Origin: an uncultured bacterium
Lineage (GTDB): Bacteria; Planctomycetota; UBA1135; GCA-002686595
Direction: 5' to 3'
Assembly (NCBI GenBank): GCA_938083085.1
Contig: CALLKX010000029.1
Span: 1 to 62,740, forward strand
Length of the DNA stretch: 62,740 nt
Shown here: piece by piece, positions 14,472 to 23,194 of the stretch
How the letters are laid out: each line of letters starts with the position of its first letter
How positions within the stretch are numbered: the stretch's first letter is position 1
Notes under the pieces: model-generated
The model's input: only the letters and a program-made list of their open reading frames with translations
What the model was told of the DNA's origin: nothing
Database searches by the model: none
Translations under genes and position numbers: made by a program

Positions 14472-16643
14472 TCACCCCCCCGGAATCGCCAGGACCAGCT
14501 CGACCGCAGCCCCCGGACCGTGGCGCCGTATCGGCGCCTGGGCGGTCGCTCCGGACTCGACCTCGAGCACCGCCGGCAATGGACGGCCGCCGGGGTCCAG
14601 GAGCCAGGGGGCCGCGGAGGGACATCCGGCCGCCAGCTCCGCCAGCAGCTCCACGGCCGTCCACCCCGTGGCCGGCGCCGCCAGCTCCACCCGGACCTCG
14701 TCGCCGGCGGTCCCCGCGGCTTCTCCCCGAACGACCCCGGGATGTCCCGCAAGGCGCGCGCCGAGGAGGCCCCGCGCGACGACCGTGAGCGGTCCAGTGA
14801 CCGCGCGAGGGCGGACCGGCGCCTCGACAGGAGCTCCGTCCGCGGCTGGTCCCCGGTCCTTGCCGCAGGAGAGGTCGCCTCCGACCAGGCCGCCGTCCAC
14901 CTGTCCGTCCCGAGCAGCCAGGTACGCCTCCACCGCCGCAGGGTGGCGCTCAAGGAGATCTCCTGGGATCGCCGCTTCGGCCCCGAGGAGCTCCCGGTGC
15001 AGGGCCAGGTGCCGAGCCCCGGAACGCAGGAGGACAGCCGCCGAGGAGGAGCCCCCCTCTGGCTCGATGCCCAATGACTCACCCAGCTCGGAGACTCCCA
15101 TCACCCCGTCCGCCAGGAGACCAGCCGCAGAGAAGGAACAGAACCCGCTCACGTCCACCGCAGCGGCGACGCACTCGTGCCAGAAGGCCAGGGTCCCGGC
15201 GTCCCGCTCTCGGTCCCCCGACCACGGCAAGGGGGCGATCATCCCCCTCGCCCTCTCGCCGTCCAGCCCCAGGATGCTGAGGCTGCGCAGCGGCTCAGGT
15301 CCGCGGACCGCGAGGGCCTGCCCGACCTCGGCGGCCAGGTCGCCCCTTGCGAAGGTGGCGCCCGCGCCAGGGAACTGCGCGCCCTCCTGGGCCGCGATGT
15401 GAACCTCACTCGCCGGATCCAGGAGCCCGGAGAAGAACTCATCGACGGGAGCCGAGGGGAAGCGGCTCATGAGTCCAGCCACGGAGCGCGCGTCCACCCC
15501 CAGATGGTTGCACCGTTCGAGGAGTTCGAGCGGCTCGCCGCGCTCCGCGAAGCCCTGGAGCGCGGAGAAGCGCCCGCCAACCCTCGAGCCACCGCGACGG
15601 TCCACCTGGAAGGTCCACCCGCACGGGGTCGGGCAACCGGCGCAGCCGTGCTTGCGGCGAGGCCCATCCACTGCGAGGTCGGAGCCTCGGCTGGCTGCGA
15701 GTTCGAGGGTCCCTCCCGCCGCGCGGCTGAGGAGCCGAGGGGAGCGCACGAGCGCGGCCTCCAGACCGTCCCCACGACGAGGAGTCAGCGTGTCCGGAAC
15801 GGCCGGGCCCCTGTCCAGCGACGGCGCCGCAACGGCCCGCGGATCGGCCGCATCCACGGGCGCCTCCTCCACCGTCAGCGCCATGACCCCCGCACCGGCG
15901 AGAACGGCGCCGAGGCCGCCTCGACCGACAACGCTAGGCGCCGCCTCCGCGTCGCCGCCGTCGAAGCTCGAGAGGTTGGCGAAGGGGAGGCCCGCCTGAG
16001 CGCCGGGTCCCGTGACGATGGCGTGGACCCTGGGCGACGCGCTGCACAGCCGGCGTGCGCGCGCCGAGGCGCCGAGCGCGGCTTGGTCCGCGGGGGCCCC
16101 CTGCACCTCCACCGCTCCGGTCCCGAGGATCCGGATCACGCTCGCCTCCGCCGCCCGCCCCAGGAGAACCAAAGCGTCGGCGTGGGCGCCGAGCGCGCGC
16201 CCGAACGGCCCCCCGACCTGCGCCTCGGTGAGTCCAGCCCGGAGGGGTGCCCGTGCGGAGATGGTCGCCCGGGCCGCGGTCGGAACCGCGCGTCGGACCG
16301 CGTCGCCCACCGAGACCACCAGGCTCGGCTCCTCCAAGGGCCCCGGGGCGAGTTTCCGTCCGGGGGGGTCCGCCGCCGGCTCGCCCGCGCCGTCCGAGGG
16401 CCTCGAGCGGCTCGAGCGGTGCGCGGCGGCGAAGAGCGCGGCCGCGAGCGCCGGACCGGAGCTCGCGGCTGCGGCCTCAAGGTCCGGTCCGCTGGAGATC
16501 GCTGACTCCACCCCCTCCAGCCACCTCCGCGCCCCATCGGTCCCGGCCTCGCCCAGGCCAATGACCAGGACGCGCCGCCCGGCGAGCTCGCCCCGGAGCG
16601 CGGTGCCAGCTCCGCGCGGAGGCTCTGAGGGGTGGTGGACCAT
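14472..16643 (-). CDS. Divergent aldehyde:ferredoxin oxidoreductase (tungsto/molybdopterin type) with a fused C-terminal MoaD/ThiS-like domain
   Basis: 723 residues from ATG 16643. Residues ~20-260 match the AOR N-terminal domain: ISARAPLRAGLTEAQVGGPFGRAL, ADALVLLGRA and the conserved VGRGGLGAVLAG. The iron-sulfur motif is CAGCPTPC (Cys334, 337, 341; C-x2-C-x3-C as in AOR), with the distant fourth ligand in DVSGFCSFS (Cys502; family DxxGLC). CNHLGVD (378-384) is a variant of the first pterin motif DxxGLD. The N-terminal GGRGLG-type pterin contact is not recognisable. Residues ~614-723 form an extra domain with beta-grasp character (LTVVARGLLGARLAG, WTAVELLAELAAGCPSAAPWLL) ending in ...VLAIPGG, like MoaD/ThiS sulfur carriers. 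No ferredoxin partner or Moco gene lies nearby. Confidence 0.78.
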   Translation of the reverse strand: MVHHPSEPPRGAGTALRGELAGRRVLVIGLGEAGTDGARRWLEGVESAISSGPDLEAAAASSGPALAAALFAAAHRSSRSRPSDGAGEPAADPPGRKLAPGPLEEPSLVVSVGDAVRRAVPTAARATISARAPLRAGLTEAQVGGPFGRALGAHADALVLLGRAAEASVIRILGTGAVEVQGAPADQAALGASARARRLCSASPRVHAIVTGPGAQAGLPFANLSSFDGGDAEAAPSVVGRGGLGAVLAGAGVMALTVEEAPVDAADPRAVAAPSLDRGPAVPDTLTPRRGDGLEAALVRSPRLLSRAAGGTLELAASRGSDLAVDGPRRKHGCAGCPTPCGWTFQVDRRGGSRVGGRFSALQGFAERGEPLELLERCNHLGVDARSVAGLMSRFPSAPVDEFFSGLLDPASEVHIAAQEGAQFPGAGATFARGDLAAEVGQALAVRGPEPLRSLSILGLDGERARGMIAPLPWSGDRERDAGTLAFWHECVAAAVDVSGFCSFSAAGLLADGVMGVSELGESLGIEPEGGSSSAAVLLRSGARHLALHRELLGAEAAIPGDLLERHPAAVEAYLAARDGQVDGGLVGGDLSCGKDRGPAADGAPVEAPVRPRAVTGPLTVVARGLLGARLAGHPGVVRGEAAGTAGDEVRVELAAPATGWTAVELLAELAAGCPSAAPWLLDPGGRPLPAVLEVESGATAQAPIRRHGPGAAVELVLAIPGG

Positions 16644-16774
16644 CACGGGGAGAGGATACCCCCCGCTCGCCACTTCGCCGCGCCGGGGTCGCAACAGGGC
16701 TCCTGAGGTGGGAAAGATCGGTCGTCTGGCCTAACCTCCCGGTCAGCACTCCGGCTCCAGGCCGGCCCCTCCAC

Positions 16775-17764
16775 TTGCTTGAGAACCACACCATCGCGCG
16801 GATCGCCGGGATCCCCATCCGCGCCAACCTGCTCCTCGGCTATCTGCTCGCCTTCTGGGCGATCATGGGCGCGTCGCGGGGCAAGGCGGAGCTCACGCTC
16901 ACCCTGATCGTCCTGTCCATGGGCCTGCTGCTGCTCCACGAGCTCGGCCACGCCCTCATGGCCCGCCGCTTCGGTCTGCAGGTGGTCGACATCGTGATCT
17001 GGCCGCTCGGCGGCATGGCCCGCATCAGCGACTTCCCCGCGGACCCCCGCACGGAGGCGTGGGTCGCGGCCGCGGGCCCCCTGGTCAACCTGATCCTCGC
17101 CGCCCTCGCCGCGCCGCTGGTGCTCTTGACCGGCGGCAGTGGGGCTGCCTTCGAGTTCACCCGAGGCGGTGGCCTCGGGGTCAGCCCGGACAGCGGAGGC
17201 CTCCTCTCCCTGTTCGTGGTCATCAACCTCGCCTTCGGCCTGATCAACCTCATCCCCGCCTTCCCCATGGACGGTGGTCGGCTGCTGCGCTCCTTCCTCG
17301 CCCGCGGCGGCAGGGACTGGGTCGCGGCGACAGACCGTGCGACCCGCGTGGGGAGCATCATCGCCTGGGTGATGATCATCTCCTTCATCGCGCGGGGCGA
17401 GTGGCTCCTGTCTCTGCTGGGGTTCTTCATCCTCTTTGCGGGAATGAAGGAGCGCTTGACGGTCCGCCTCCGCCACCAGGCCGAGCAGCTCGGCGGCGGG
17501 CCCGGTCGCTTTGCCGGCTGGGAGAGCCTCCTCCGCCGGCGTGGCGGGGCCTTCCCCGGCATGGGGTTCCCCGGCGCCGAGCCCCAGGCAGAGGGTCCGG
17601 GAGAAGAAAATAGACCGGCCCAGGGCTCTGCTGGCCAAGGGCCGGCGACCGCACCGGGCGCCGAGGGCAGCCCCGGCCCAGGGTTCTCCGAGGACGACGT
17701 CCGCCGCCTGGAGTCCTTCCGCGGCCGATTGCCGCGCAAGCCCGGGGACCACGAGCCGGACTGA
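16775..17764 (+). CDS. Site-2-protease-like M50 membrane metallopeptidase
   Basis: 329 residues from TTG 16775. Zinc site LLLHELGHALMARR (His55-Glu56-xx-His59) in the second membrane helix, and LINLIPAFPMDGGRLL (Asp166) in a later helix: the two M50 signatures. About six membrane segments end near residue 225; the last ~100 residues are a Gly/Pro-rich cytoplasmic tail. It lacks PDZ and CBS domains and is like the short SpoIVFB/Rip-type enzymes, which cut membrane-bound regulators. It diverges from the AOR-like gene. Its substrate is unknown. Confidence 0.9.
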   Translation: MLENHTIARIAGIPIRANLLLGYLLAFWAIMGASRGKAELTLTLIVLSMGLLLLHELGHALMARRFGLQVVDIVIWPLGGMARISDFPADPRTEAWVAAAGPLVNLILAALAAPLVLLTGGSGAAFEFTRGGGLGVSPDSGGLLSLFVVINLAFGLINLIPAFPMDGGRLLRSFLARGGRDWVAATDRATRVGSIIAWVMIISFIARGEWLLSLLGFFILFAGMKERLTVRLRHQAEQLGGGPGRFAGWESLLRRRGGAFPGMGFPGAEPQAEGPGEENRPAQGSAGQGPATAPGAEGSPGPGFSEDDVRRLESFRGRLPRKPGDHEPD

Positions 17765-17835
17765 GGCGATCCGGTCGAGCGTCAGCCGAGCCGCGATCCT
17801 AGAGTGGGCAGTGCCCCCCTACCTGGACCCCGACC

Positions 17836-19824
17836 ATGATTGCACTCGCCTCGACCCTGACCCTCGCCCTCGCCGCAGCCTCGCTCCAGGCCGGCTCCCC
17901 CATCGCTGCCCAGATGGCCACAGCCGACGCCGCGGTCGAGGCCATCCTCTCGATTCCCGCCGGTTCCCGCACGGTGGACAACACCCTCGTGGCGCTCGAC
18001 GACACCGTCGCCCGCTTCTTCGAGACCGCGAGGATGCCTGGCTTCATGGCCGACGTCTCCACGGAGCCCGCGGCGCGCGAGGCTGGGCGCGAGGCGCAGA
18101 ACGACCTCTCCAACTGGTTCAACCGGATGGGCAAGGATGAGCGGATCTTCGCCGCCCTCGAGGAGCTCGAGGCCCTGTCCCCGACGTTCACGCCCGAGCA
18201 GCGGCGCTTCTTCGACGAGTCGGTCCGGGACTACCGCAGGTCCGGCCTCGACCTCCCCGGGGAGCAGCGCGCGCGGCTCGACCAGATCGACGAGGAGCTG
18301 AACGAGCTCGGCTCGGACTTCCGCCGGAACATCGCCGACGACGAGACGGTCGTGCTGTTCTCGGAGGCAGAGCTCGCCGGGGCCCCCGAGTCCTTCATCG
18401 CGAGCCTCCCGCGGTCCGGGGAGCTGTGCATCGTCAACATGAAGGGCCCGAACCTCGGGTACATCCTCGGCTACTGCGAGGACCCGACGACCCGTCAGAA
18501 GATGGGCTGCGCCGCTGGCCTCCGCGGCGGGCAGCGAAACGTCCGGGTCCTCGAGAAGATCATCCGGCTGCGCCACGAGCGCGCCCAGCTGCTGGGCTAC
18601 CCCACCACCGCGGCCTACGTCGTGGAGACCAAGATGGCCCTCGATCCCGAGACCGTCTTCGAGTTCTACGAGGACCTGCGCCCCAAGCTGCGGGTCAAGG
18701 CGGAGCAGGACTACGCCGAGTATCAGGCAGCCAAGCGCGAGCACACCGGGGATCCCGAGGCGATCCTGGGGGCCAGCGACATCTCCTTCTACTCCAACTG
18801 GCTCAAGCGCGAGAAGTACGCCGTCGACACCGAGGCCCTGCGCGACTACTTCTCCATGGCGGACGTGAAGGCCGGCATGTTTGGGGTCTATCAGGACCTC
18901 TTCGACATCACCTTCAAGGAGATCTCCGCCGCCGCCCGCCAGGAGGGCCGCCCGTTCTGGCACGAGGACGTGGAGCTCTACGCGGTCGTGGATAACCAGA
19001 CCGGGGAGATGCTCGGCGAGTTCTACCTCGACCTGTTCCCGAGAGATGGCAAGTACAGCCACGCCGCGCAGTTCCCCCTGCGCCTGCGGAAGGTCTGGCC
19101 GGACGGCTCGGTCACCTCCCCGATCGTGGCCCTCGTGTGCAACTTCACCAAGCCCATGGCGGACCGCCCGTCACTCCTCTCCCACGGCGAGGTCGAGACT
19201 TTCTTCCACGAGTTCGGTCACTGCCTGCACAGCATCCTGACCCGCGCCACCCTCGCGAGCTTCTCGGGCACCAACGTGGCCCGCGACTTCGTGGAGGCCC
19301 CCTCGCAGATGCTCGAGAACTGGACCTGGCAGCCCGCCGTCCTCTCGCGCTTCGCCCGCCACTACGAGACCGGTGAGCCCCTGCCCGCCGCCATCATCGA
19401 CGGCATGATCGCCGCCAAGAACCTGGGCTCGGGGATCGGCACCGAGGGGCAGGTCTACCTTGGGATGATGGACATGCGCTTCCACACCGACGAGGACGGC
19501 GTCGTCGACACCACCGAGGTGTGCGAGCAAACGTATCGAGACGCGAGGCTCTTCTCCCCCGCCGCGAACCTCGTTCGACAGGCCTCCTTCGGACACCTGG
19601 TGGGCTACGAGGCTGGCTACTACGGCTACCTGTGGTCTCTGGTCTACGCCCAGGACATGTGGAGCCGCTTCGAAGGGGCGCCCATGGACGCCGAGGTGGC
19701 CCGCGCCTATCGCCGCGCGGTGCTCGAGCCCGGCGGGACGAGGGACGCCCTGGACATGGTCCAAGACTTCCTCGGCCGCGAGCCGAACTCGGCGGCGTTC
19801 CTCAAGAGCCTCGGGCTTCAGTAG
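17836..19824 (+). CDS. M3-family zinc oligopeptidase, secreted
   Basis: 662 residues with an N-terminal signal-like segment (MIALASTLTLALAAASLQAG). The M3 catalytic motif TFFHEFGHCLH gives His458, Glu459 and His462, with the third zinc ligand in DFVEAPSQMLENW (Glu487), as in thimet oligopeptidase, OpdA and Dcp. Length fits the family (~650-700). It cleaves short peptides; the signal peptide argues for the periplasm, whereas OpdA is cytosolic. Start ATG 17836, 71 bp after the M50 gene; convergent with the beta-propeller-like gene. Confidence 0.92.
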   Translation: MIALASTLTLALAAASLQAGSPIAAQMATADAAVEAILSIPAGSRTVDNTLVALDDTVARFFETARMPGFMADVSTEPAAREAGREAQNDLSNWFNRMGKDERIFAALEELEALSPTFTPEQRRFFDESVRDYRRSGLDLPGEQRARLDQIDEELNELGSDFRRNIADDETVVLFSEAELAGAPESFIASLPRSGELCIVNMKGPNLGYILGYCEDPTTRQKMGCAAGLRGGQRNVRVLEKIIRLRHERAQLLGYPTTAAYVVETKMALDPETVFEFYEDLRPKLRVKAEQDYAEYQAAKREHTGDPEAILGASDISFYSNWLKREKYAVDTEALRDYFSMADVKAGMFGVYQDLFDITFKEISAAARQEGRPFWHEDVELYAVVDNQTGEMLGEFYLDLFPRDGKYSHAAQFPLRLRKVWPDGSVTSPIVALVCNFTKPMADRPSLLSHGEVETFFHEFGHCLHSILTRATLASFSGTNVARDFVEAPSQMLENWTWQPAVLSRFARHYETGEPLPAAIIDGMIAAKNLGSGIGTEGQVYLGMMDMRFHTDEDGVVDTTEVCEQTYRDARLFSPAANLVRQASFGHLVGYEAGYYGYLWSLVYAQDMWSRFEGAPMDAEVARAYRRAVLEPGGTRDALDMVQDFLGREPNSAAFLKSLGLQ

Positions 19825-19852
19825 CTGCCCGCCGAGCGCGGATGCGCTGGGC

Positions 19853-21436
19853 TCAGTCGAGCAGGTAGGGGCTCACGAGGTTGCCCGTCAGCGCGATGCC
19901 GCCGGGGATCCGGAAGGCACCCTGCAGGTGCATCTGGGTCCCTCGCAGGGCGCTGGACCCCGGCACCGGCAGCGTGAGGTCCATGCGGCCGTCCGCGTCG
20001 GGCAGGCCGACGTGGAACTGGAGCCCGTCGCGGCGCAGGAGCAGCGGCCCGTCCACGCCAGGGAACTGTGCGGGCTGCGCGGCCCGCGGCCCGATGAGGA
20101 ACCAGCCGATGGTCGCGCCGGGCCGGCGCGCCGTGGCGTGGAGGTTGCCCCCGAGGCGGGGTGTCTCGAGGAGCTGCAGCTGTCGCTCCCCGCTGTCGAT
20201 CAGGCGCACGTCGCCGCGCGCGCTGGCGGCGGAGGCGTGGACATCCTTGGCGGCGAGGGCGAGCCGCGTCCCCGTGGCGTCGAGCGCCAGGTCACGCACG
20301 CTGCCCTTGGTGTCGACCCGCAGGACAGGCCCGAGGGTGCCCATCTCGAGGAGGAAGACCTCGGCGTCCGAGCCGTTGCCCCAGGTGGCGAACGCCGCGC
20401 GCCGGTCGTCAGACGAGAATTCGACCGCGCTGATGATGTTCTGGGTCGCGCCAGGGAGGCCGGGAAGGTCGTGGCTCGCCATCGGGAACTGGAAGAGCAG
20501 GTCGAAGATCTCAAGCCGCGCGGACCGGCCGGTCGTGTAGTCCCACCAGCCGATGGCCGCCAGGGTCCCATCGCGCGAGAGATCGAGGCGCGTGGGCAGC
20601 TCGGCTGCCGCGCCAGCGACGCTCCCAGTGGACAGGTACCCGAGCCCTGGGAACTCCGTCAGCAGGCGCACCGCGCCAAAGTCTCCGTAGGCGACCGTGC
20701 CGCCATCCATGGAGACCCCCACCGCCTGGGTGGCGAGCGAGAGGGGCTGGGCGTGAACGGTCCGAGCAGTGGCGTCGAGGATGAAGAGGGTCATCCCCGC
20801 CGAGACCACGACCCGCTCACCGTCCGCCGACATGGACAGCGCGCTCAAGCCGACAGCTGAGAGGTCGGTCCGTCCGAGCAAGCTGCCGGTGGTCCCGTCG
20901 AGGATGTCCACCCGGACCTCCGCGGTGGCGTCGTTGAAGGCAGCCGCGACCACGAGGTCTCCGCGGGCGTCGGTCGCCAGCTTGGCCGCGCTGTTGATCC
21001 GGATCCCCAGGTCATGGGTCCAGGCCTCGCGGAGTTGCGCACCGGCCGAAGCGGGCAAGGGGTCAAAGCCCGAGACCAGCGGGGTCCGGCGGAAGATCGA
21101 GGGGAGGGAGACCTGACGCAGGGCGAACAGGCGGTCGGCCCTGGATCCTGCCGCGATCTCAGGCGCCCGGAACTGGTCCACCAGCGGCGGCACCACCCCG
21201 CGGATCGCCCCGCTGCCATCGGCGACCGTGTCCATCAGCAGCAGGGAGTTCTGCGCCCCCCGTACCGAGCACCAGACGAAGGCGTCGTCTCCCGCGAAGG
21301 CGACCTGCTCCGCGGCCCAATCCGCGCCTGAGGGCGCAGCGAGCCACCGCTGGGAGGGCATAAAGGGATTCTGGGCGGCTGCCAGGGCCGGGAGAGCGGC
21401 CGCCACAAGGAGCGGAGCAAGGTGAAGTCGAGACAT
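19853..21436 (-). CDS. Secreted beta-propeller-like protein of unknown function
   Basis: 527 residues with a signal peptide (MSRLHLAPLLVAAALPALAAAQ). The body contains several ~45-residue blade-like repeats (LSMSADGERVVVSAG, RLDLSRDGTLAAIGWWD, VEFSSDDRRAAFATWG, LALDATGTRLALAAKD), suggesting a WD40/TolB-type propeller. The last ~90 residues (from about GATIGWFLIGPRAAQPAQFPG) look like a separate beta-rich C-terminal domain. Exported; probably binds a ligand or surface partner. It diverges from gcvT with a 223-bp spacer. No catalytic motif seen. Confidence 0.72.
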   Translation of the reverse strand: MSRLHLAPLLVAAALPALAAAQNPFMPSQRWLAAPSGADWAAEQVAFAGDDAFVWCSVRGAQNSLLLMDTVADGSGAIRGVVPPLVDQFRAPEIAAGSRADRLFALRQVSLPSIFRRTPLVSGFDPLPASAGAQLREAWTHDLGIRINSAAKLATDARGDLVVAAAFNDATAEVRVDILDGTTGSLLGRTDLSAVGLSALSMSADGERVVVSAGMTLFILDATARTVHAQPLSLATQAVGVSMDGGTVAYGDFGAVRLLTEFPGLGYLSTGSVAGAAAELPTRLDLSRDGTLAAIGWWDYTTGRSARLEIFDLLFQFPMASHDLPGLPGATQNIISAVEFSSDDRRAAFATWGNGSDAEVFLLEMGTLGPVLRVDTKGSVRDLALDATGTRLALAAKDVHASAASARGDVRLIDSGERQLQLLETPRLGGNLHATARRPGATIGWFLIGPRAAQPAQFPGVDGPLLLRRDGLQFHVGLPDADGRMDLTLPVPGSSALRGTQMHLQGAFRIPGGIALTGNLVSPYLLD

Positions 21437-21643
21437 GTGCGGTCCTTCGAGAGGGGATTGAGACCGCCCCCAGCGGCCTCCAATCGAAAGCTACCCGGCT
21501 GCCGGGCGCCGAGCGGCCGCCGTCCGTCCAGGCCTCCCGCGCGCGTTGCAGGGCAGAGACCCCTGCCCACCGCGTCCCGAATCTCTACACTCCTCAGCCG
21601 CCCAACCGGGCGGGCGGGCCCTTCGAGGGCGCGATGACCCTGC

Positions 21644-21649
21644 GAGGAG
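21644..21649 (+). promoter_or_regulatory. Shine-Dalgarno GAGGAG of gcvT
   Basis: GAGGAG lies 10 bp before ATG 21660 and supports that start over the upstream in-frame ones. It is one of the few clear ribosome binding sites in the window. Confidence 0.7.
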
Positions 21650-21659
21650 CAGCCAGACC

Positions 21660-22775
21660 ATGACCGATGCCGACCTGAAACAAACCGACCTGCACGAGGT
21701 CCACGTCTCGAGCGGCGCCAAGATGGTCCCCTTCGGCGGCTGGAGCATGCCGGTTCAGTACGCATCGATCCTCGACGAGGCCCGGCGAGTCCGCGAGCAC
21801 GTCGGGCTCTTCGATCTCGGCCACATGGGCCGGATCGAGGTCACGGGGCCGGACGCCACGCGCTTCCTCGACTCGGTGGTCACCAGCTTCGTGGGCAAGA
21901 TCCCCATCGGCGCGATCCGCTACGGGCTCGTCTGCGCGGAGGACGGCGGCCCCCTCGATGACCTGTTGCTCTACAGGTCGAGCGACGAGGACGTCTTCGT
22001 CGTCGCCAACGCATCCAACTGCGCGACGGTCCTCGCCTGGCTGAACGACCATGTCGGCGCCCACGACGTGACGATCACCGACCGCTCCGCCGAGCTCGCG
22101 ATGCTCGCGCTGCAGGGACCGAAGTCCCAGGACGCGCTGCAGCCTCTGGTTGAGGGCAAGGACCTCGGCGAGGTCGGCTACTACAAGTTCACCTTCGCCA
22201 CGGTCTGCGGGATCCCCAACGTCCGCATCAGCCGTACGGGGTACACGGGCGAGGATGGCTTCGAGCTGTACTTCCCCTGCGCCGAGTCGGTGCGGGTCTG
22301 GAACGCGCTGATCGAGGCTGGGGCCGAGCACGGCCTGGCCCCCATCGGGCTGGGCGCTCGCGACACCCTGCGCCTCGAGGCTGGCATGCCCCTCTACGGC
22401 CACGAGATCGACCGGGAGCACAACCCCGTCGAGGCCGGCCTGAACTTCGGCATCTCCTTCAAGGAGGAGAAGGGCGACTGGATCGGGCGCGCCGCGCTCG
22501 CCGCCGTCAAGGAGTCTCCGAAGCGCAAGCTCGTGGGCATCACCACCGAGGGCAAGCGCGTGCCCCGCGAGGGCTACCTGCTCTTCGACGGCGACCGCGA
22601 GGTCGGGCACATCTGCTCCGGCGCGGTCTCCCCCACGCTCAACACGAACATCGGCTCGGCCTACCTCCCCGTGGAGCTCGCCGTCGCCGGTCAGACCATC
22701 GATATGGACATCCGCGGAAAACGCCAGCAGTGCGTGGTCTGCGACCTCCCCTTCTACTCACGCACCCGTAAGTGA
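21660..22775 (+). CDS. gcvT: Glycine cleavage system T-protein (aminomethyltransferase)
   Basis: 371 residues from ATG 21660 (MTDADLKQTDLHEVHVSSGA...). Family features are KMVPFGGWSMPVQY, the folate-binding segment GLFDLGHMGRIEVTG, and RTGYTGEDGFELYFP. It transfers the methylene from the lipoyl-bound aminomethyl group to tetrahydrofolate, releasing ammonia. Length matches the ~360-370 norm. The stop codon abuts or overlaps gcvH and a lipoate-ligase-family gene follows, making a T-H-lipoylation unit; the decarboxylase (gcvP) is not in the window. Confidence 0.96.
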   Translation: MTDADLKQTDLHEVHVSSGAKMVPFGGWSMPVQYASILDEARRVREHVGLFDLGHMGRIEVTGPDATRFLDSVVTSFVGKIPIGAIRYGLVCAEDGGPLDDLLLYRSSDEDVFVVANASNCATVLAWLNDHVGAHDVTITDRSAELAMLALQGPKSQDALQPLVEGKDLGEVGYYKFTFATVCGIPNVRISRTGYTGEDGFELYFPCAESVRVWNALIEAGAEHGLAPIGLGARDTLRLEAGMPLYGHEIDREHNPVEAGLNFGISFKEEKGDWIGRAALAAVKESPKRKLVGITTEGKRVPREGYLLFDGDREVGHICSGAVSPTLNTNIGSAYLPVELAVAGQTIDMDIRGKRQQCVVCDLPFYSRTRK

Positions 22776-22777
22776 CC

Positions 22778-23173
22778 ATGCGCCCTGACGACCGCAAGTA
22801 CCTCGACTCCCATGAATGGGCCAAGCTCGAGGGTGACCTCATCGTTGTCGGCATCACCGACTTCGCCGTGGAGGAGCTCTCCAACGGCAACGAGGGCGAC
22901 CTCGTTTACTGTGACCTCCCCGAGGTCGGCCGCGAGATCGACCAAGGCGAGACCTTCGGCGAGATCGAGTCCGTCAAGGCCGTCTCCGACCTCAATGCCC
23001 CCGTCGGCGGTGAGATCGTTGAGGTCAACTCGGACATGATGGAGCACCTCGAGACCCTCGCCGAGGATCCCTGGAAGAAGGGCTGGCTGATCAAGATCAA
23101 GCCCACCGACCCCAGCATGGATCATCTCCTCGGGGCCGAGGCCTACGAGCAGCAGATCACCGCCGACCACTGA
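22778..23173 (+). CDS. gcvH: Glycine cleavage system H-protein
   Basis: 131 residues from ATG 22778; an in-frame GTG at 22772 would overlap gcvT by 4 bp (GTGA) and is equally plausible. The lipoyl domain has the attachment motif GEIESVKAVSDLNAPVGGE; the lipoylated residue is the Lys of ESVKA (Lys67 from this start). It shuttles the aminomethyl intermediate between the P, T and L proteins. It is directly followed by a lipoyl-transfer-family gene, likely dedicated to modifying it. Confidence 0.96.
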   Translation: MRPDDRKYLDSHEWAKLEGDLIVVGITDFAVEELSNGNEGDLVYCDLPEVGREIDQGETFGEIESVKAVSDLNAPVGGEIVEVNSDMMEHLETLAEDPWKKGWLIKIKPTDPSMDHLLGAEAYEQQITADH

Positions 23174-23194
23174 TCCCTCCGGGGATCCGTCACC

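Noticed and set aside
21437..21659. Possible glycine riboswitch upstream of gcvT
   Set aside because: None of the conserved riboswitch core segments can be found; only a small GCAGGG/CCCTGC hairpin near 21548.
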